This document shows, piece by piece, positions 19,738 to 30,533 of a DNA stretch of 64,000 nt. Position numbers and translations under genes: made by a program. Source of the DNA: Phytopythium helicoides (taxonomy: Eukaryota > Oomycota > Peronosporomycetes > Pythiales > Pythiaceae); assembly GCA_024867545.1 (NCBI GenBank), contig JANFNE010000008.1:124001-188000 (forward strand), in the 5' to 3' direction. Each line of letters opens with the position of its first letter. Position 1 is the stretch's first letter. The notes beneath the pieces were generated by a model that made no database searches, was not told the DNA's origin, and saw only the letters and a program-made list of their open reading frames with translations.

Positions 19738-21741
19738 GGCTGCGTAGAAGGCGACAGGATACAGGAGACCTGGACAGGTGAAGGCAATTTCAAAAGTGAG
19801 TGAGTCTGCTGGAAGGTAGGCAATATAGCCGCATCATCATTCAAACCGCGTAATCGCCTGTCCACGCAACTTGAAGTGCTGTGAGAGCTGCTTAGTTGTT
19901 TATCTTGATTTTTGTAAGACCGAATGACGTCGATCCTCCACGCATGTTTGATGCCAATTGGCTTCTCATCGACGGTCCTCGCTGCTCCCAGATTTGGTGT
20001 TGGTGCTGAACTACCTCCCGAGTCACCCGACGACGTGGGCCACGTTGCGGGGAAGACGGCGGCAAAGAACGCGTCCTCGATGATGCCGATGCAGACCATC
20101 AGCACGACGTAGCTGAACAGAATCATGTAGCAGTAAACGTAAATCTGCCCGATCCACGGCGTGTACGCAACTGCGTTGAATGTGTCGTGGATCTCGTCGC
20201 CATTCGCTACGGAAAACAGCGTTGTTGCTGTCGCGCTCGCAGTCTGGAAGCGGGGCACTTTGGCACCAAACATGATGGTCCCGAAGAGGACAAAACCGAC
20301 AAAGATCGGCAGCGCGCCAGCGAGGAACTGTACCACTCGCGGAAGACCTCTTTGCAGTGTTAGACCCAAGATCGTGAAGCGCTCGTTGACTTGGAGATAC
20401 CGAACCAGACTGACCCAGTGCAGCGCGACGCATGTCGCGAACACAAAGCACAAAGTGTCGTTGAGTGACAGTCGATACGCGTGATGCCAAGTCTGAAGCA
20501 GGCAAGCCACGGTAGACACATTCAGCACAAGAACGAACCAAAACCAAAAGTCCTTGGCTTCGGCAATCAGCGTTCGCCGGATAAACGCAGCTTTGGATTC
20601 TCGAGCTTCGTGTTGGAAGACAGGTCTGCTCTCACTGGAACTGCCGACACTTGGGTTGCGCTTCTTCATAATAAACTCTGTAATCTGTGCATTTCTGAGT
20701 GTCAGTACATTGTACTGGGGTAGGCAAGCTCATTGCCGCATCCACGTACCTGATAGACAGTGATGAGGACTAATAGACCCCAGTCGAACGTCGTACTGGT
20801 GTCAAACACGATTGATGGAACCGACTCATCATCTTCTGGGTTCGAGTAAAACTCATCAATACTCTTCACGCTGAGCGCGTTACCGAGAACGGGCTTGACG
20901 CGCATGTGCTTCAGATCGAATGCCATCGCGACTTCTAGGTGCCCCTGGTTTTGCAGATCGTACCTCATGGACAGCCGCCAAACGTACATCTTCTCTTCCT
21001 CGTCGGCGACTATACCGTCATCTCCTACGGTACCTGCCTCGTTGTGTATTGGCGTTTTCTGGCGCAGCCCGAGCACAAACTTGAGCTGCATGGCGTCCAA
21101 TTCGTCGAAGAACTTGCGCGTCTCGGCGACGCTCGCGTCCGCCCGCAGAGGTTTCGGCCAGTTCCCAGCCGTGGTCGGGTCTAGAATGCGGTACTAGCAT
21201 CCATCGCCACGTTAGCGATGACAACCTAAGTGATACGAGACGACAGAATGGTACCCGTTGCTCGATGGTGTCTTCACCAACATCGCGGCGCACGGTCAGC
21301 TCGGGAGCGGGGATAGGCGCTGACGTTGTCGAACAGCACGTACGAGTCGAGCGCGATGTCGACGAGTCGGAAGTAGTTGGCGACCGCGCCGTGCACATGC
21401 GCGCGCGTTTCGTTGATGGTGAAGAGCACGCCTACAGGCAGCGCCGAGGCGCGCGCCGCGAAGCCGCCGTCAAAGAACTCGTCGTCCACGTTGGCCGCGA
21501 CCTCCTCCTCGACGTCCATGAGGAAGTGCGGCAGCGTGAGCGGCACCTCCGTGGCTTGGCCGCCGGAGAAGGGAGACGCCGGCACGGTCGTCGTCGTGTC
21601 CACGAAGAAGAGCAGCCGCACCCACTCGCTGGCCAGCGAGCGCTCGTACGGGTGCAGCGCGCCGCCGATCTGCGCGCTGCGAAGTGCCAGCGCCAGCGCC
21701 AGCGCCACGTGCAGCGCCAGCCGCAGCGGCGCCACCTCCAT
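19596..21741 (-). CDS. Mucolipin-type TRP channel (TRPML-like)
   Basis: Exons 21741-21255, 21193-20750 and 20714 onward. The second joint (61-nt intron) gives IEQR/YRILDP. The third implies a very short 35-nt intron (GTACGT...CCCCAG) giving TVYQ/YNVLTLRN. A single-base frameshift lies near 21325 (DNVSA to PIPAPE). It has an N-terminal membrane segment, a lumenal region, then the channel core: VALHWVSLVRYL, ILGLTLQRGLPRVVQFLAG, pore helix and filter ATTLFSVANGDE, and final helix YMILFSYVVLMVCIGIIEDAF. Human TRPML has NGDD at the filter. This predicts a Ca2+/cation channel of endolysosomal-type membranes. The frame literally runs to 19596 inside the next gene. The true end is probably near 19900, where one base change in AAAAA would give a stop. 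Confidence 0.85.
19793..19799 (-). promoter_or_regulatory. Initiator-like element (TCACTTT) of AKR copy 3
   Basis: CTCACTTTTGAAATT on the minus strand resembles the oomycete initiator plus flanking promoter region and ends about 56 bp before the ATG. Confidence 0.35.
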
Positions 21742-21922
21742 GCTCGTTGCCTTTCTGGATGCGGGCTGAGAAGGACCGGGGGCTATATCAGCTAGATACT
21801 GGTAGAGTAAGTGGCTATAAAGGCCAATAAATGATTAATGATAGTGTATTAAAGTATATAAATAATAATAAGAGGCTGTATCTGTAGCGGGTTGCTGGTC
21901 AAAAAGGCAACCTTCAAAGGAA

Positions 21923-23799
21923 ATGGCGCCGATGGACCGTCGCTCAGCTGCTGCTGCTCCGCCGCCGCCGCCGCCGCCGATCTCACCAGAGCCACCGGCG
22001 TCTCCGTCTGCTGCGTCTGCTGCGTCTGCTGCGTCTGCTGCGTCTGTGCTGGCGCCGCACGAGACGACGATCGGCAGGTACATCGCGCGCTTCCGCAACG
22101 ACAAGCCGAGGCCGAGGGAGGCGCGCGCGGCCGTGGCGTCCGGCGACTTCTGGTGGACGCTGTCTCCGCGGTTCAAGCGCGTGCAAGCGCAGTCACCGGT
22201 TTCGGAGTCCTCCGCTTCGCCTCGGAGAGCCTTCAGCTTCGAATTTGAAGACGAGGAGCACAAGGCGAGTCACGAGGCTGGAAGCGGTCGCCCCAGGAAA
22301 AGCCGAGCTCCCGCAGATGAGCGCTCGAATGCAAAGCCAAAGCACGGGGGAAGTGATCTATATGCGAGTTTAGATGAGCTGGAGTGTCAGGTGCGGCGGG
22401 AAATTGGGCCATCCGTCGCAGAGTCGTTGAGCAGCTCTACCCAGTCAATTCGAAGCCCAGGAGCAGACTTTGCCGCCTCTACTCACAGTGAAAGCATCGG
22501 AGTAGAGGATCCGGAAGCTGTGATCCAGCGCGTACGGCAGCGGCTCAACTGGCGATCACCGCCATTCACATCTCGTCACACTTCAAGCTTTATAGACGAA
22601 GCAAAGGAGGTTCGAGCATTATCACCATTGAGCTCATCCAACTACTCTGATGCATCCAACAGCTTCCGTACCCTTCGACTGGACTTTGATTCACCTGCCA
22701 CGAGATTTAGCCAACAAAACTCCGTTGAACGTGATTCAAACACTACCGGATCACCGACCGTTGCTCTCTCGCCCTTGCCGAGCGATTCTTCCAGCGCACG
22801 TTCTCCTTTGTCACGCGATCACCAACTATTTGAACTCCAGACTATAACTCCTCGCGATAGTCCAAGAGAAGTAACTCCTCCTCCTACGTACAAGACGCTT
22901 CAGTTGCAGTTGGATCCGTCCATACGTGTAGGAGCCCCTTCCTCAAGTACCAGCGCAACCTCGATTCCTTCTTTATCTACGAGCAACATTAAACTGGATG
23001 CCCATATTTCATCCAGATCAAAATATATTCTTTCAGCCGAAGACATCCTGGATGTCGATATTGGTGAATTAGAGTCACCTACTTTGGCTCCCCCGTGTCT
23101 ACAGCCTGATCAAACTGGATCTGGCCAAAACAGCACAAAATCTCCTTGTAATCAACACGTTCCAGATCAAAACCTGTATGATGCTAGCCAAGCCACTCAA
23201 ACATCTGAAGGTATTGATTCCCTACGGACTCCTCGAGAAATGACTCCTCCGCGAGCAACTCCACCACTTCCACCTGCCCACATGGATTCTTTGACGAGCA
23301 CTCCTAGCACCTCTAGATCTGCTACCCCTCATCAGAAATCTCCAATCCAGGATGACGAAAGCCCTCGAACGGCTGCCGAGCAAGTCCTCAATACTCTTGT
23401 CGGATTTGTGGTGCATTCTGGGGAGAGGAGGCTACACCAAGTAGTAATGATGGTGGAGATGGCTTTGTCGAAGCGAAAGTTAGTCCCGTTCAATCATCTC
23501 CGATTCTACACAACAAGGCAAAATCGTTTACAAGCCAGGAATCGGCCGAGCAGGACAACATTCCGTTAGCGAATGCAGATGACAGTAGCGAGCACGAAAG
23601 TGAACTACACACTGTTATCGCCGAGAAACTATCTGGTGAAGAAGTTGGCGCGATAGAAGATGATCTGGGTTCTGTCGAAGACTACGCAATAGATGGAGAG
23701 ACTGACGAAATGACATTGCTGCTGGTGGAGCGAATCGCCATCTTTAAAGAGGCGTTGCATCGGTTGGAGGGGCGAGAGCAGGTGGCTAGCACGGATTGA
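21923..23799 (+). CDS. Ser/Pro-rich protein with ETTIGRYIARFR motif (PROSER3-like?), one frameshift
   Basis: About 625 residues. It begins with a poly-Pro tract and SAASAASAAS, encoded by a 9-bp repeat around 22005-22050. Then comes TIGRYIARFRNDKPRPRE and DFWWTLSP, which resembles the N-terminal motif of centrosomal PROSER3-type proteins; this similarity is from memory and uncertain. The rest is disordered, with TPPxATPP/PREMTPP motifs. Near 23425 the frame shifts by one base, and GEEATPSSNDGG continues to MTLLLVERIAIFKEALHRLEG and a stop at 23797-23799. It ends 54 bp from the stop of the convergent CFAP92-like gene. Confidence 0.7.
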
Positions 23800-23853
23800 T
23801 GATCGCAATTCTGTTGTGTGAGTTGCAAAAGGACCACTTCAAAAATGTATTTA

Positions 23854-26800
23854 TTACTGGTTCTTCCACAGTAACCCGCATTTCTCGGAGGCGGGAACAG
23901 GTGCAATCTCCTTCTGGTTGTGAACTTCTTGACCTGCGGTGTCAAAATGTTCGTTGTTGAAGGAAACAAAAAGTCACGCGGCTGACCGGTTCGCTCGTCG
24001 TGCGAAACAAACCCACTCGCATCTTTTGGTCGCAATGTGCTGGCGAATGTGGCGGATACGCAGCCCATATACTCGTCTTGGTTGAGTATTGTGACTGGGG
24101 CTGTCTCGAGTGGAACCCGTTTTCCACTAGGAAGTGACGCATTTTTGACAATTCGCAGAGGTTTTGACTTAGCTGGGCCGTCCAGAATATCTGTAATCTT
24201 ATCGAGTTGTGTCGGTTTTGTTGGCTCACTGCAGCTGTTTCCGTGTGCGAGGAACTTAAGTTGGGTCTTATCAACGACAAGTTTGCGCTCCCACTCTTCC
24301 CGTTCATTGCGTCTCGCCTCTTCCATTTCGCGTCGAAGACCCTCGCCACACAAGTGCACGCTACGAAAGTATTCGTGATTAATGCTACCGTCTCCGTTGG
24401 TGCCACCAAAAATCATATCTTTGCTCGGCAAAGTTGAGAAGTGGCGACCACTTCCATCTAGATCGCCTTCGCTGCCTCGAGACACAGGCTTTGGGTGATT
24501 GGCGTTGTCCACAAATGGCTGGTGTAGCTCTTCACAGCGCGCAGCACTTGGAGCGTCGCGATGCTTGTTGTACTCGGATGGATCACGAGGGGCGGGATAC
24601 ACAAAGCCTCGGGTTGTAGTCCACTTGGCTCGTGACTCTTGTTGTTCTTTGACCCGAACGGCATCAGGATTTACGAGGCTCAGTGCGAGAGACTGGAATT
24701 CTCGACTGTAAGTGTAATATGTGGCATCCTTCTTCTTCTCGCGAGCCATGGCCAATCGCTCCCGCATCTCGTCTTGCAGTGCGTCTTGCGTCTGTCAGAA
24801 TGGAGAACTGTGTGAGTATGTGCTCCTTCCTCCTGGTTTTTCAAGCAGCGAGACTTACCCTCAGTTTCTGCCCGCTGTACATGTATACAGGTCCAGTCCA
24901 GGGCATTTGCTGTTGCTCTAACTCGCGTTTCGCGGTAAACTCAGCTTTGGCTTGCTCTGCTTGCTTGCGCTGCTCACGTAGATAGTCCTTGACTTCTCGG
25001 TGTCTCCGTGTTTCCTCAAAAGCAGTATTATGGGAGTCGGTTGGCGCTTTCAGTGGACTACGGGACCTCGACTGGGAGCGCTTCGTGCTGATAGCGATTT
25101 CCAGTGCATCCATCCCTGGGGCGGATGTTGCATTTACCCTAAGTACTTCCACTGGCCCGACATTGTCGTTGAAGTCCATAGATATCTTCAAGTGTGATGC
25201 TCTCACCGTATTTACTCTCGACTTCCAGCAACATTGGTGCGGTTGGAAACAGATCAAGGGCTTTCGCGTCCACAAGACACTCACATGCTCGAAGATCAGC
25301 AAGTTTGGTAAGAGCAAAGAAGCATTTCTCGGATACCTTAGAACGCATGTAAATATTGGGTGTCGAAAGTAGCGCTGGCAGTGCAGACCTAAGCTTGATT
25401 CGCTTCATGTCAACATCAAACCCTGAGTATAATCGGTTTGTAAACCGCACGTCGGGGTTGGCAAAGAGCTTGTAACCATCTGCGTTTGGCGGTTTACGTA
25501 AGCGAATGAGTCGTTCATTCAAGACTCTCATCCCTTTTTCCGCAATACCTTCAAGAATAATCATGCGGAAGTCGCTGTCAATGATCTGGACCCCAGTAAT
25601 GATATCAAGCTCCCCTGTTTCAGCTCGAGATCTCTCTACATCCGTGAGTTGATACGAGCGCAGAGACACATCAGGCGGTACAGCGGCAATGTTGACAGAC
25701 TCCATCGCGCGCGCTATTTCGTCAAGAAGCTACCATCGCTGTCCTTGAAAGGGAAAATAATTACCATGCGTGCAAATTTCCAGCCGCTGACAGACTCGGC
25801 ATTGTTGTTATTCTCCACCCCAGTGACTGTGCGTGGCCGCACTTGTGCTCGTGCTGCTCGAGTTGCTGCTTCTATCGGGAGAGGAAGCGGGCACTGAAGC
25901 TGCACACGTATACTGAGACTCGTTCCTCTGGATACATAAGCGCCAGGTTCGCGAATTGAACGCTCCAATGGTGTCAGATCTATGGCGCTGCTGATCAGGC
26001 GCTCTTCTTTGGTGTCCTCTTCTTCACGCTTTTTCTTATCATCATCGACATCTTCAACCTCCGGTGATTGCGACGGGGGTGAGCCTAATGTACTAGCACG
26101 TCGTTTCATTGGCACCACGTCACTTGAGAGTTTGATAGTCATGTATGGCTCATCACTAGTCGAAAGCTCGTGTTTGGCTGCGTTTAACGTCTGTAGATTG
26201 GCCAAATCAGTGCTTCAATCAGTCAAGAGGATATTCACCATAACAAGCCGAATTACAAGGACAACTTACTCTCTGGAGCAGCTGATTTAGCTGGAAAGCA
26301 GCAACCCCATACGCAAAAAACCGCCGAGCTTGAGCTATGACTGCTCTCCAGTCGGCAAGTGCAAGTGTATCGATTGCAAATACGTCGATATGGGAAGAAG
26401 CCGACCCGCTCTCCCCGCGATACAAAGCTTCCCATTTTTCCGATAGTCTTTGAATCATGCTTTGCTGCTTGAGGTCGCGATCGTGGATCTCAACAGTGAT
26501 CACGCCGCTGTGAAGGGCGTCAACAAGAGTTGTGGTGTCGAAGGCAGAGCTCAAGAAGGTCATCGAACAGTTCCATGTGATGGATTCAGCCTGAGCAGCA
26601 AGTTCAGTACATTAGGAATGGGTGAGATATCAGTCTTTGTGTGACTGATCAAACCTCCCTACCTGTCGTTTTCCCGGCGTAAGCACGACGCGTGGACTAG
26701 AAGATAATTTCCCTAGGGACACGCTTGGCTGCAGCTTGTCAGGAAAGAATGCCAAACGAACATATGCTGGCCGGCAGAATTGGGTCAGCACTTGGTGTGG

Positions 26801-27625
26801 AGATAAGGATTGTTCACATTCTCTCTCTTTGGATGTAACGACACCCGGGAAGAGGTCGACACGTGCCAATTGTGATGGTAATTGGATTTAGCTTCTTCAG
26901 AAGAGCTCCAGTGAGCAGTGGAGCATCAACTGAAACTCGGATCGTCAAATATTGCAAAGCCCCAGCAGTTGATGGTAGCTCAAACAGGCACGCGAAATGC
27001 GCTTCCCTACTGACTTGCTCTTTTTTGCGCCTCCTTTCGCTCTCGAAGAATCCAACCACTTTATCGTGTTCTCCAGCACAGTCACCACCAGGAGAGACCC
27101 AAGTATGCTCAACTGACAAACGCTTGGAAGCAAGTAAACAACTCACGTCGACTTCAAACAGTCCTGCAAAAGCTCGATGTACAGCCGAGGCGGATCGTGG
27201 CGTCACGCTATCCGCACTTGATGCACCCTTGGTCCCTTGGCTTCCTTTGCGCCAGTAGTTACTGATCCCGCTGTCCCAGATGCGAGAGTAGCAATTGCTG
27301 GGTGATCAAACAGAAAGAAGGCTATCGTCGGATCGGCATGCAGAGAGTACGCAAACGCTCTGTCACTGACACATCGGTAAATGTGTGGGTGAATCTACGT
27401 GCTTGGCTGCTGGCTGGAGCTCGTTTGGTTCTCCACGGCATCTTCGCTATGATCAGACGAAGTCGGAGCTAAAGCCCACGTGGAGATTCCAGGTGTAACA
27501 ATGCGTCTGCTGGGCTCGAGAAACCGGAATCGGAATGCTGGAGACTCCAGGACATGCGGGCTCACGACCGCTTCAATATGCACCGTGAACGTGCGCTTGC
27601 ATGGCTCAAGGTCAGAGGAATCCAT
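23854..27625 (-). CDS. CFAP92-like (DUF4550) protein, multi-exon with several frameshifts
   Basis: Starts MDSSDLEPCKRTFTVHIEA at 27625. Clear introns: 26662-26591 (72 nt), 26269-26191 (79 nt) and 24858-24792 (67 nt), each in phase. Conserved blocks: LFEVDVSCLL, TLVDALHSGVITVEIHDRD, IDLTPLERSIREPGAYV, SLRSYQLTDVERS, DFRMIILEGIAEKGM, YKLFANPDVRFTNRLY. These fit the CFAP92/KIAA1257 flagellar family with its DUF4550 region (recalled similarity). Frame breaks lie near 27225, 26873, 25728, 25160 and 23950. An in-frame TAG at 27395 is either a real stop or inside a 33-nt GT-AG segment. After the last break the frame ends GLLWKNQ with a TAA at 23856-23854. Expected in the zoospore flagellum. Confidence 0.65.
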
Positions 27626-27752
27626 CACTTTGCGCTGATGATACTGATCATTTGGCAGCGACACTGATCGATCCACCAATTATAGTTAAGATATTTTGAG
27701 TCGAGTTCAGCCGTTGCAGCCTTTGTATATTGTCGACGTGTGTTCCAATGAG
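27626..27752. promoter_or_regulatory. Short divergent promoter
   Basis: Only 127 bp separates the first ATG of the CFAP92-like gene (minus) from the first ATG of the coiled-coil/LRR gene (plus). The upstream ends of both open frames come within about 20 bp, so transcription starts must lie close together. Confidence 0.45.
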
Positions 27753-30514
27753 ATGTGGCTTCAGATCGTTCATGCCAACACGACCGTCATGAATGATGTG
27801 GGCGCATCTTACAAGTCTGCGATAGATCTCCCGCCCAATGATAGCGGAGATGACGCGATGAGCGAGCTCAAGCTGCGCGTGGAGCGGCAGACGGCCGAGC
27901 TCAATGCCAAAGAACTCCTACTTACGCGGAAACAAGAGCGCATTGATGAACTGCTAGCTTTGCTGCAGCCCTTGAAAGGTGACAGCACTCCGAGTCTTCA
28001 TCAGTCGAGACTGTAATACAGTTAACTGCTCAGGTGCAACAGCTGAGTGACCAGGTGAGAAAAGATGAAGATGAGTTTGCCATGGTTAGTGCCGCGCTTG
28101 ACGCGAAAGAGCGAGCTTTGGCGAGTGCATTGCTTGAGCTTGAACAAGCTCGCGATCGTGAAACCCAGTTACGACTGCAAATTCAGAACCCTCGACGACG
28201 CTCTTCTGCTGCTGCTGCCTGTGCAGTAAAAACCGCAACTCCGTCCAAGCCGATCGTGGAGGTTGCAGACGCTTGTCTTTCACCTCGAAGCTTCGCGAAA
28301 ACGCGCTCATTGCACTACGGGACGACACTATTGCAGGCGAAGACGCGTGAGGTATGGCTCCTTTCCTGGGAAAAACGACCAGTTACGCGTTCAGCTGGAT
28401 GAGCTGGAGGCTGCGCTTGAACGAGTACAAACAGCACTCATGCATCGAGAGCACGACGCGGTTCGAGCTCAGCGCACGATCGATGCGCTGCAGGCTGAGG
28501 TGGAAACTCTTCGGGTAATGCGAAGTCAGGCAGAGGGCCGAGAGCGAGCTGTCGCTATTGCCGCTGCACAGAACACAAAGCTACTTCAAGCTCTCGCCGC
28601 CCAAGAGCAACAGACAGAGGACGTCAGGGGAAAACTGGATGAAGCGTCGAGAGAAACACAGTATTTGCGAAGACGTCTTGACGAACAAATCCAAGCGATG
28701 GCCGACAGTGCCAGTCCTGTTGATAGCAATGATCTGATTGCCTCGCAGAGGAAGGAACTAGTTACACTGCACGACAAGTTACTTCGGGAGAGAAAGCGTG
28801 AGCAGGCCGAAATGACGGAACTACGGATGAATCACCAACTTGCAGTTGACAGACTCGAGAGCGAGCTGGTGATGCGTCGCACACGACAGTATGAGCTAAC
28901 CCGTAAACTACAGGAAGCACAAGGCGATCTACACGACGCAGTTGATGCACGGGAGACAGCAATGGAGAAGCTAGCAGCGTGCCAAGGACGGATGCGCGAG
29001 TTGGAAAATCTATTGAGCGAATCTCTTGCTCGCATCGCTACGCTTGAGGGGCACCTCAGCGACGTGCTTTCTCAGAAAACACAGTCCGAGTCGCAGGCTC
29101 AAAAGCGACAAAGTGAAGTCGACAGAGAAGTTGGCATTCTGAGAAAGCAGCTTGAAGAGATGAATGACTCTCTGCGAGCAGCAGTGAAGCGCGAGAAGCT
29201 GCGCGAACGAGAGATCTTGGACCGGGGAGAGATGTCAACCAGACTTGAAAGCACTATTCGTGAACAGCGCGAGCGGATTGCACGGCTAGCAGAGCAGGTA
29301 ACATCCGAGTCCCAACTTCGAGCAGAATTGGCGCTTGAGAAGCAAGTTGTAGCGGACCAGCTGGATGAAGTAAAACGGCAATTTGCGAATGCAGTGAGTG
29401 ACTGGAGTCAGCGAAAGCAACAACTCGAATCCAGGGAAGTGCAGATTCGCGAACAGATTCAAGATCTCCAGCGCGAGCTGTCAAAAGTCACTGGACGGCA
29501 AGTCGGCGTTGATAAGGAGGATCAGTGATGCCATCCGTGCTGGGTCGAAGTTTGACTTCACAGGAAAGACTACTACTTCGCCCGTTTTACCATCTGATAA
29601 GCCACTTGTGCTGTCAACTTTAGCTCTTGATGGGTGCGTATTACTCGATCGTGATATGGCACCTCTTCTTACGGCTCTTCTGGCTGTGACACCGGCGTCC
29701 CTCAAGACCCTGGATCTTCGTGCGAATCGCTTAACCTCGGAGAGTGCCCGAGCAATAGCGTCTTTTTCGCAGCAGATTGTGATGGCTAAGCGCCGACCTG
29801 GAGGCGAGGCAGTTGGCTTGATCGAGCTTGATCTGCGCCAGAATTACATTGCGCTTGGACGGAGTCGGGAGATTGCAAACACCCTTGAGGCGCTAGCTGC
29901 CGGACCTAGCAACAGCAACGGTTCTGGAAACTCGACGTGGCTTTCGAGCGTGATAGTCGCAAATGATGGTCGAATCGAGTGTCTGTCAGAGAGCCGACGA
30001 GCTGTGCTAATTGTTGATGCTTCCGCTAACCTTGACCCCGAGGCAATGATGACTGAGGCGAAGAAGCTGCAAGGGGTACAGCGCCAGCGCCAGCGTGCCG
30101 ATGACATCTTTCGAGCACCAGCCAAAATCACCAACAACTTTATGTCTCTATCTGCATCGGCACTTCAGGAAATCTACGGTGCGGACCTCGTGGGACCTGT
30201 CTTTGGTACGAGCCCGTTTGTCAAATCAACTGCGCGGCGAAAATCGAGCCCTTTCGAGGTGCTGACACCAGCTCCTCACCTCAGAGTGATGTGGCCACTC
30301 GCATGCTCGATGGTGCTCGCAGTTCAGCCCAGTTACCTGCTGTTCCAAGTACACCACGGTACGAAGAGGATGACTCAAATCCGACACGAAGACTGTCAGG
30401 TCTCCACTCCAGTTCTGCCAAAACTTGGAGGAAAGTGAAGGTTTTCATCCTTTCAAGTCGAGCCTCAATTCTAAAATGTATCTACCAGGAAGGATCATTC
30501 GAGGCAAACAGTAA
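27753..30514 (+). CDS. Long coiled-coil protein with C-terminal leucine-rich repeats, several frameshifts
   Basis: About 900 residues. The first ~560 are nearly continuous coiled coil, rich in Glu/Arg/Gln/Leu (LRVERQTAELNAKEL, QLRVQLDELEAALERVQ, LRERKREQAEMTELR). Then comes ISDAIRAGSKFDF and at least two LRR units (SLKTLDLRANRLTSESARAI and LIELDLRQNYIALGRSREI), followed by a basic tail. Frame changes at about 28000, 28270, 28350, 29488, 30285 and 30420; two fall at AAAA runs. In the last frame it ends IIRGKQ, with TAA at 30512-30514. No name is assigned. The architecture (rod plus RNI-type LRRs) and the shared promoter with a flagellar-type gene suggest a cytoskeletal or basal-body role. Confidence 0.7.
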
Positions 30515-30533
30515 TTGAAAGCCACTAGGCGTA

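Noticed and set aside
19596..19900. Fusion of the TRPML-like channel with the reductase
   Set aside because: The channel frame enters the reductase out of frame, no splice pair joins them in phase, and an initiator-like element lies between them.
27000..27170. 34-nt GT-AG segment inside the CFAP92-like gene (GTGAGTTG...TTGTCAG)
   Set aside because: Removing it leads into a poorer frame; the unspliced reading keeps conserved sequence (DKVVGFFESERRRKK).
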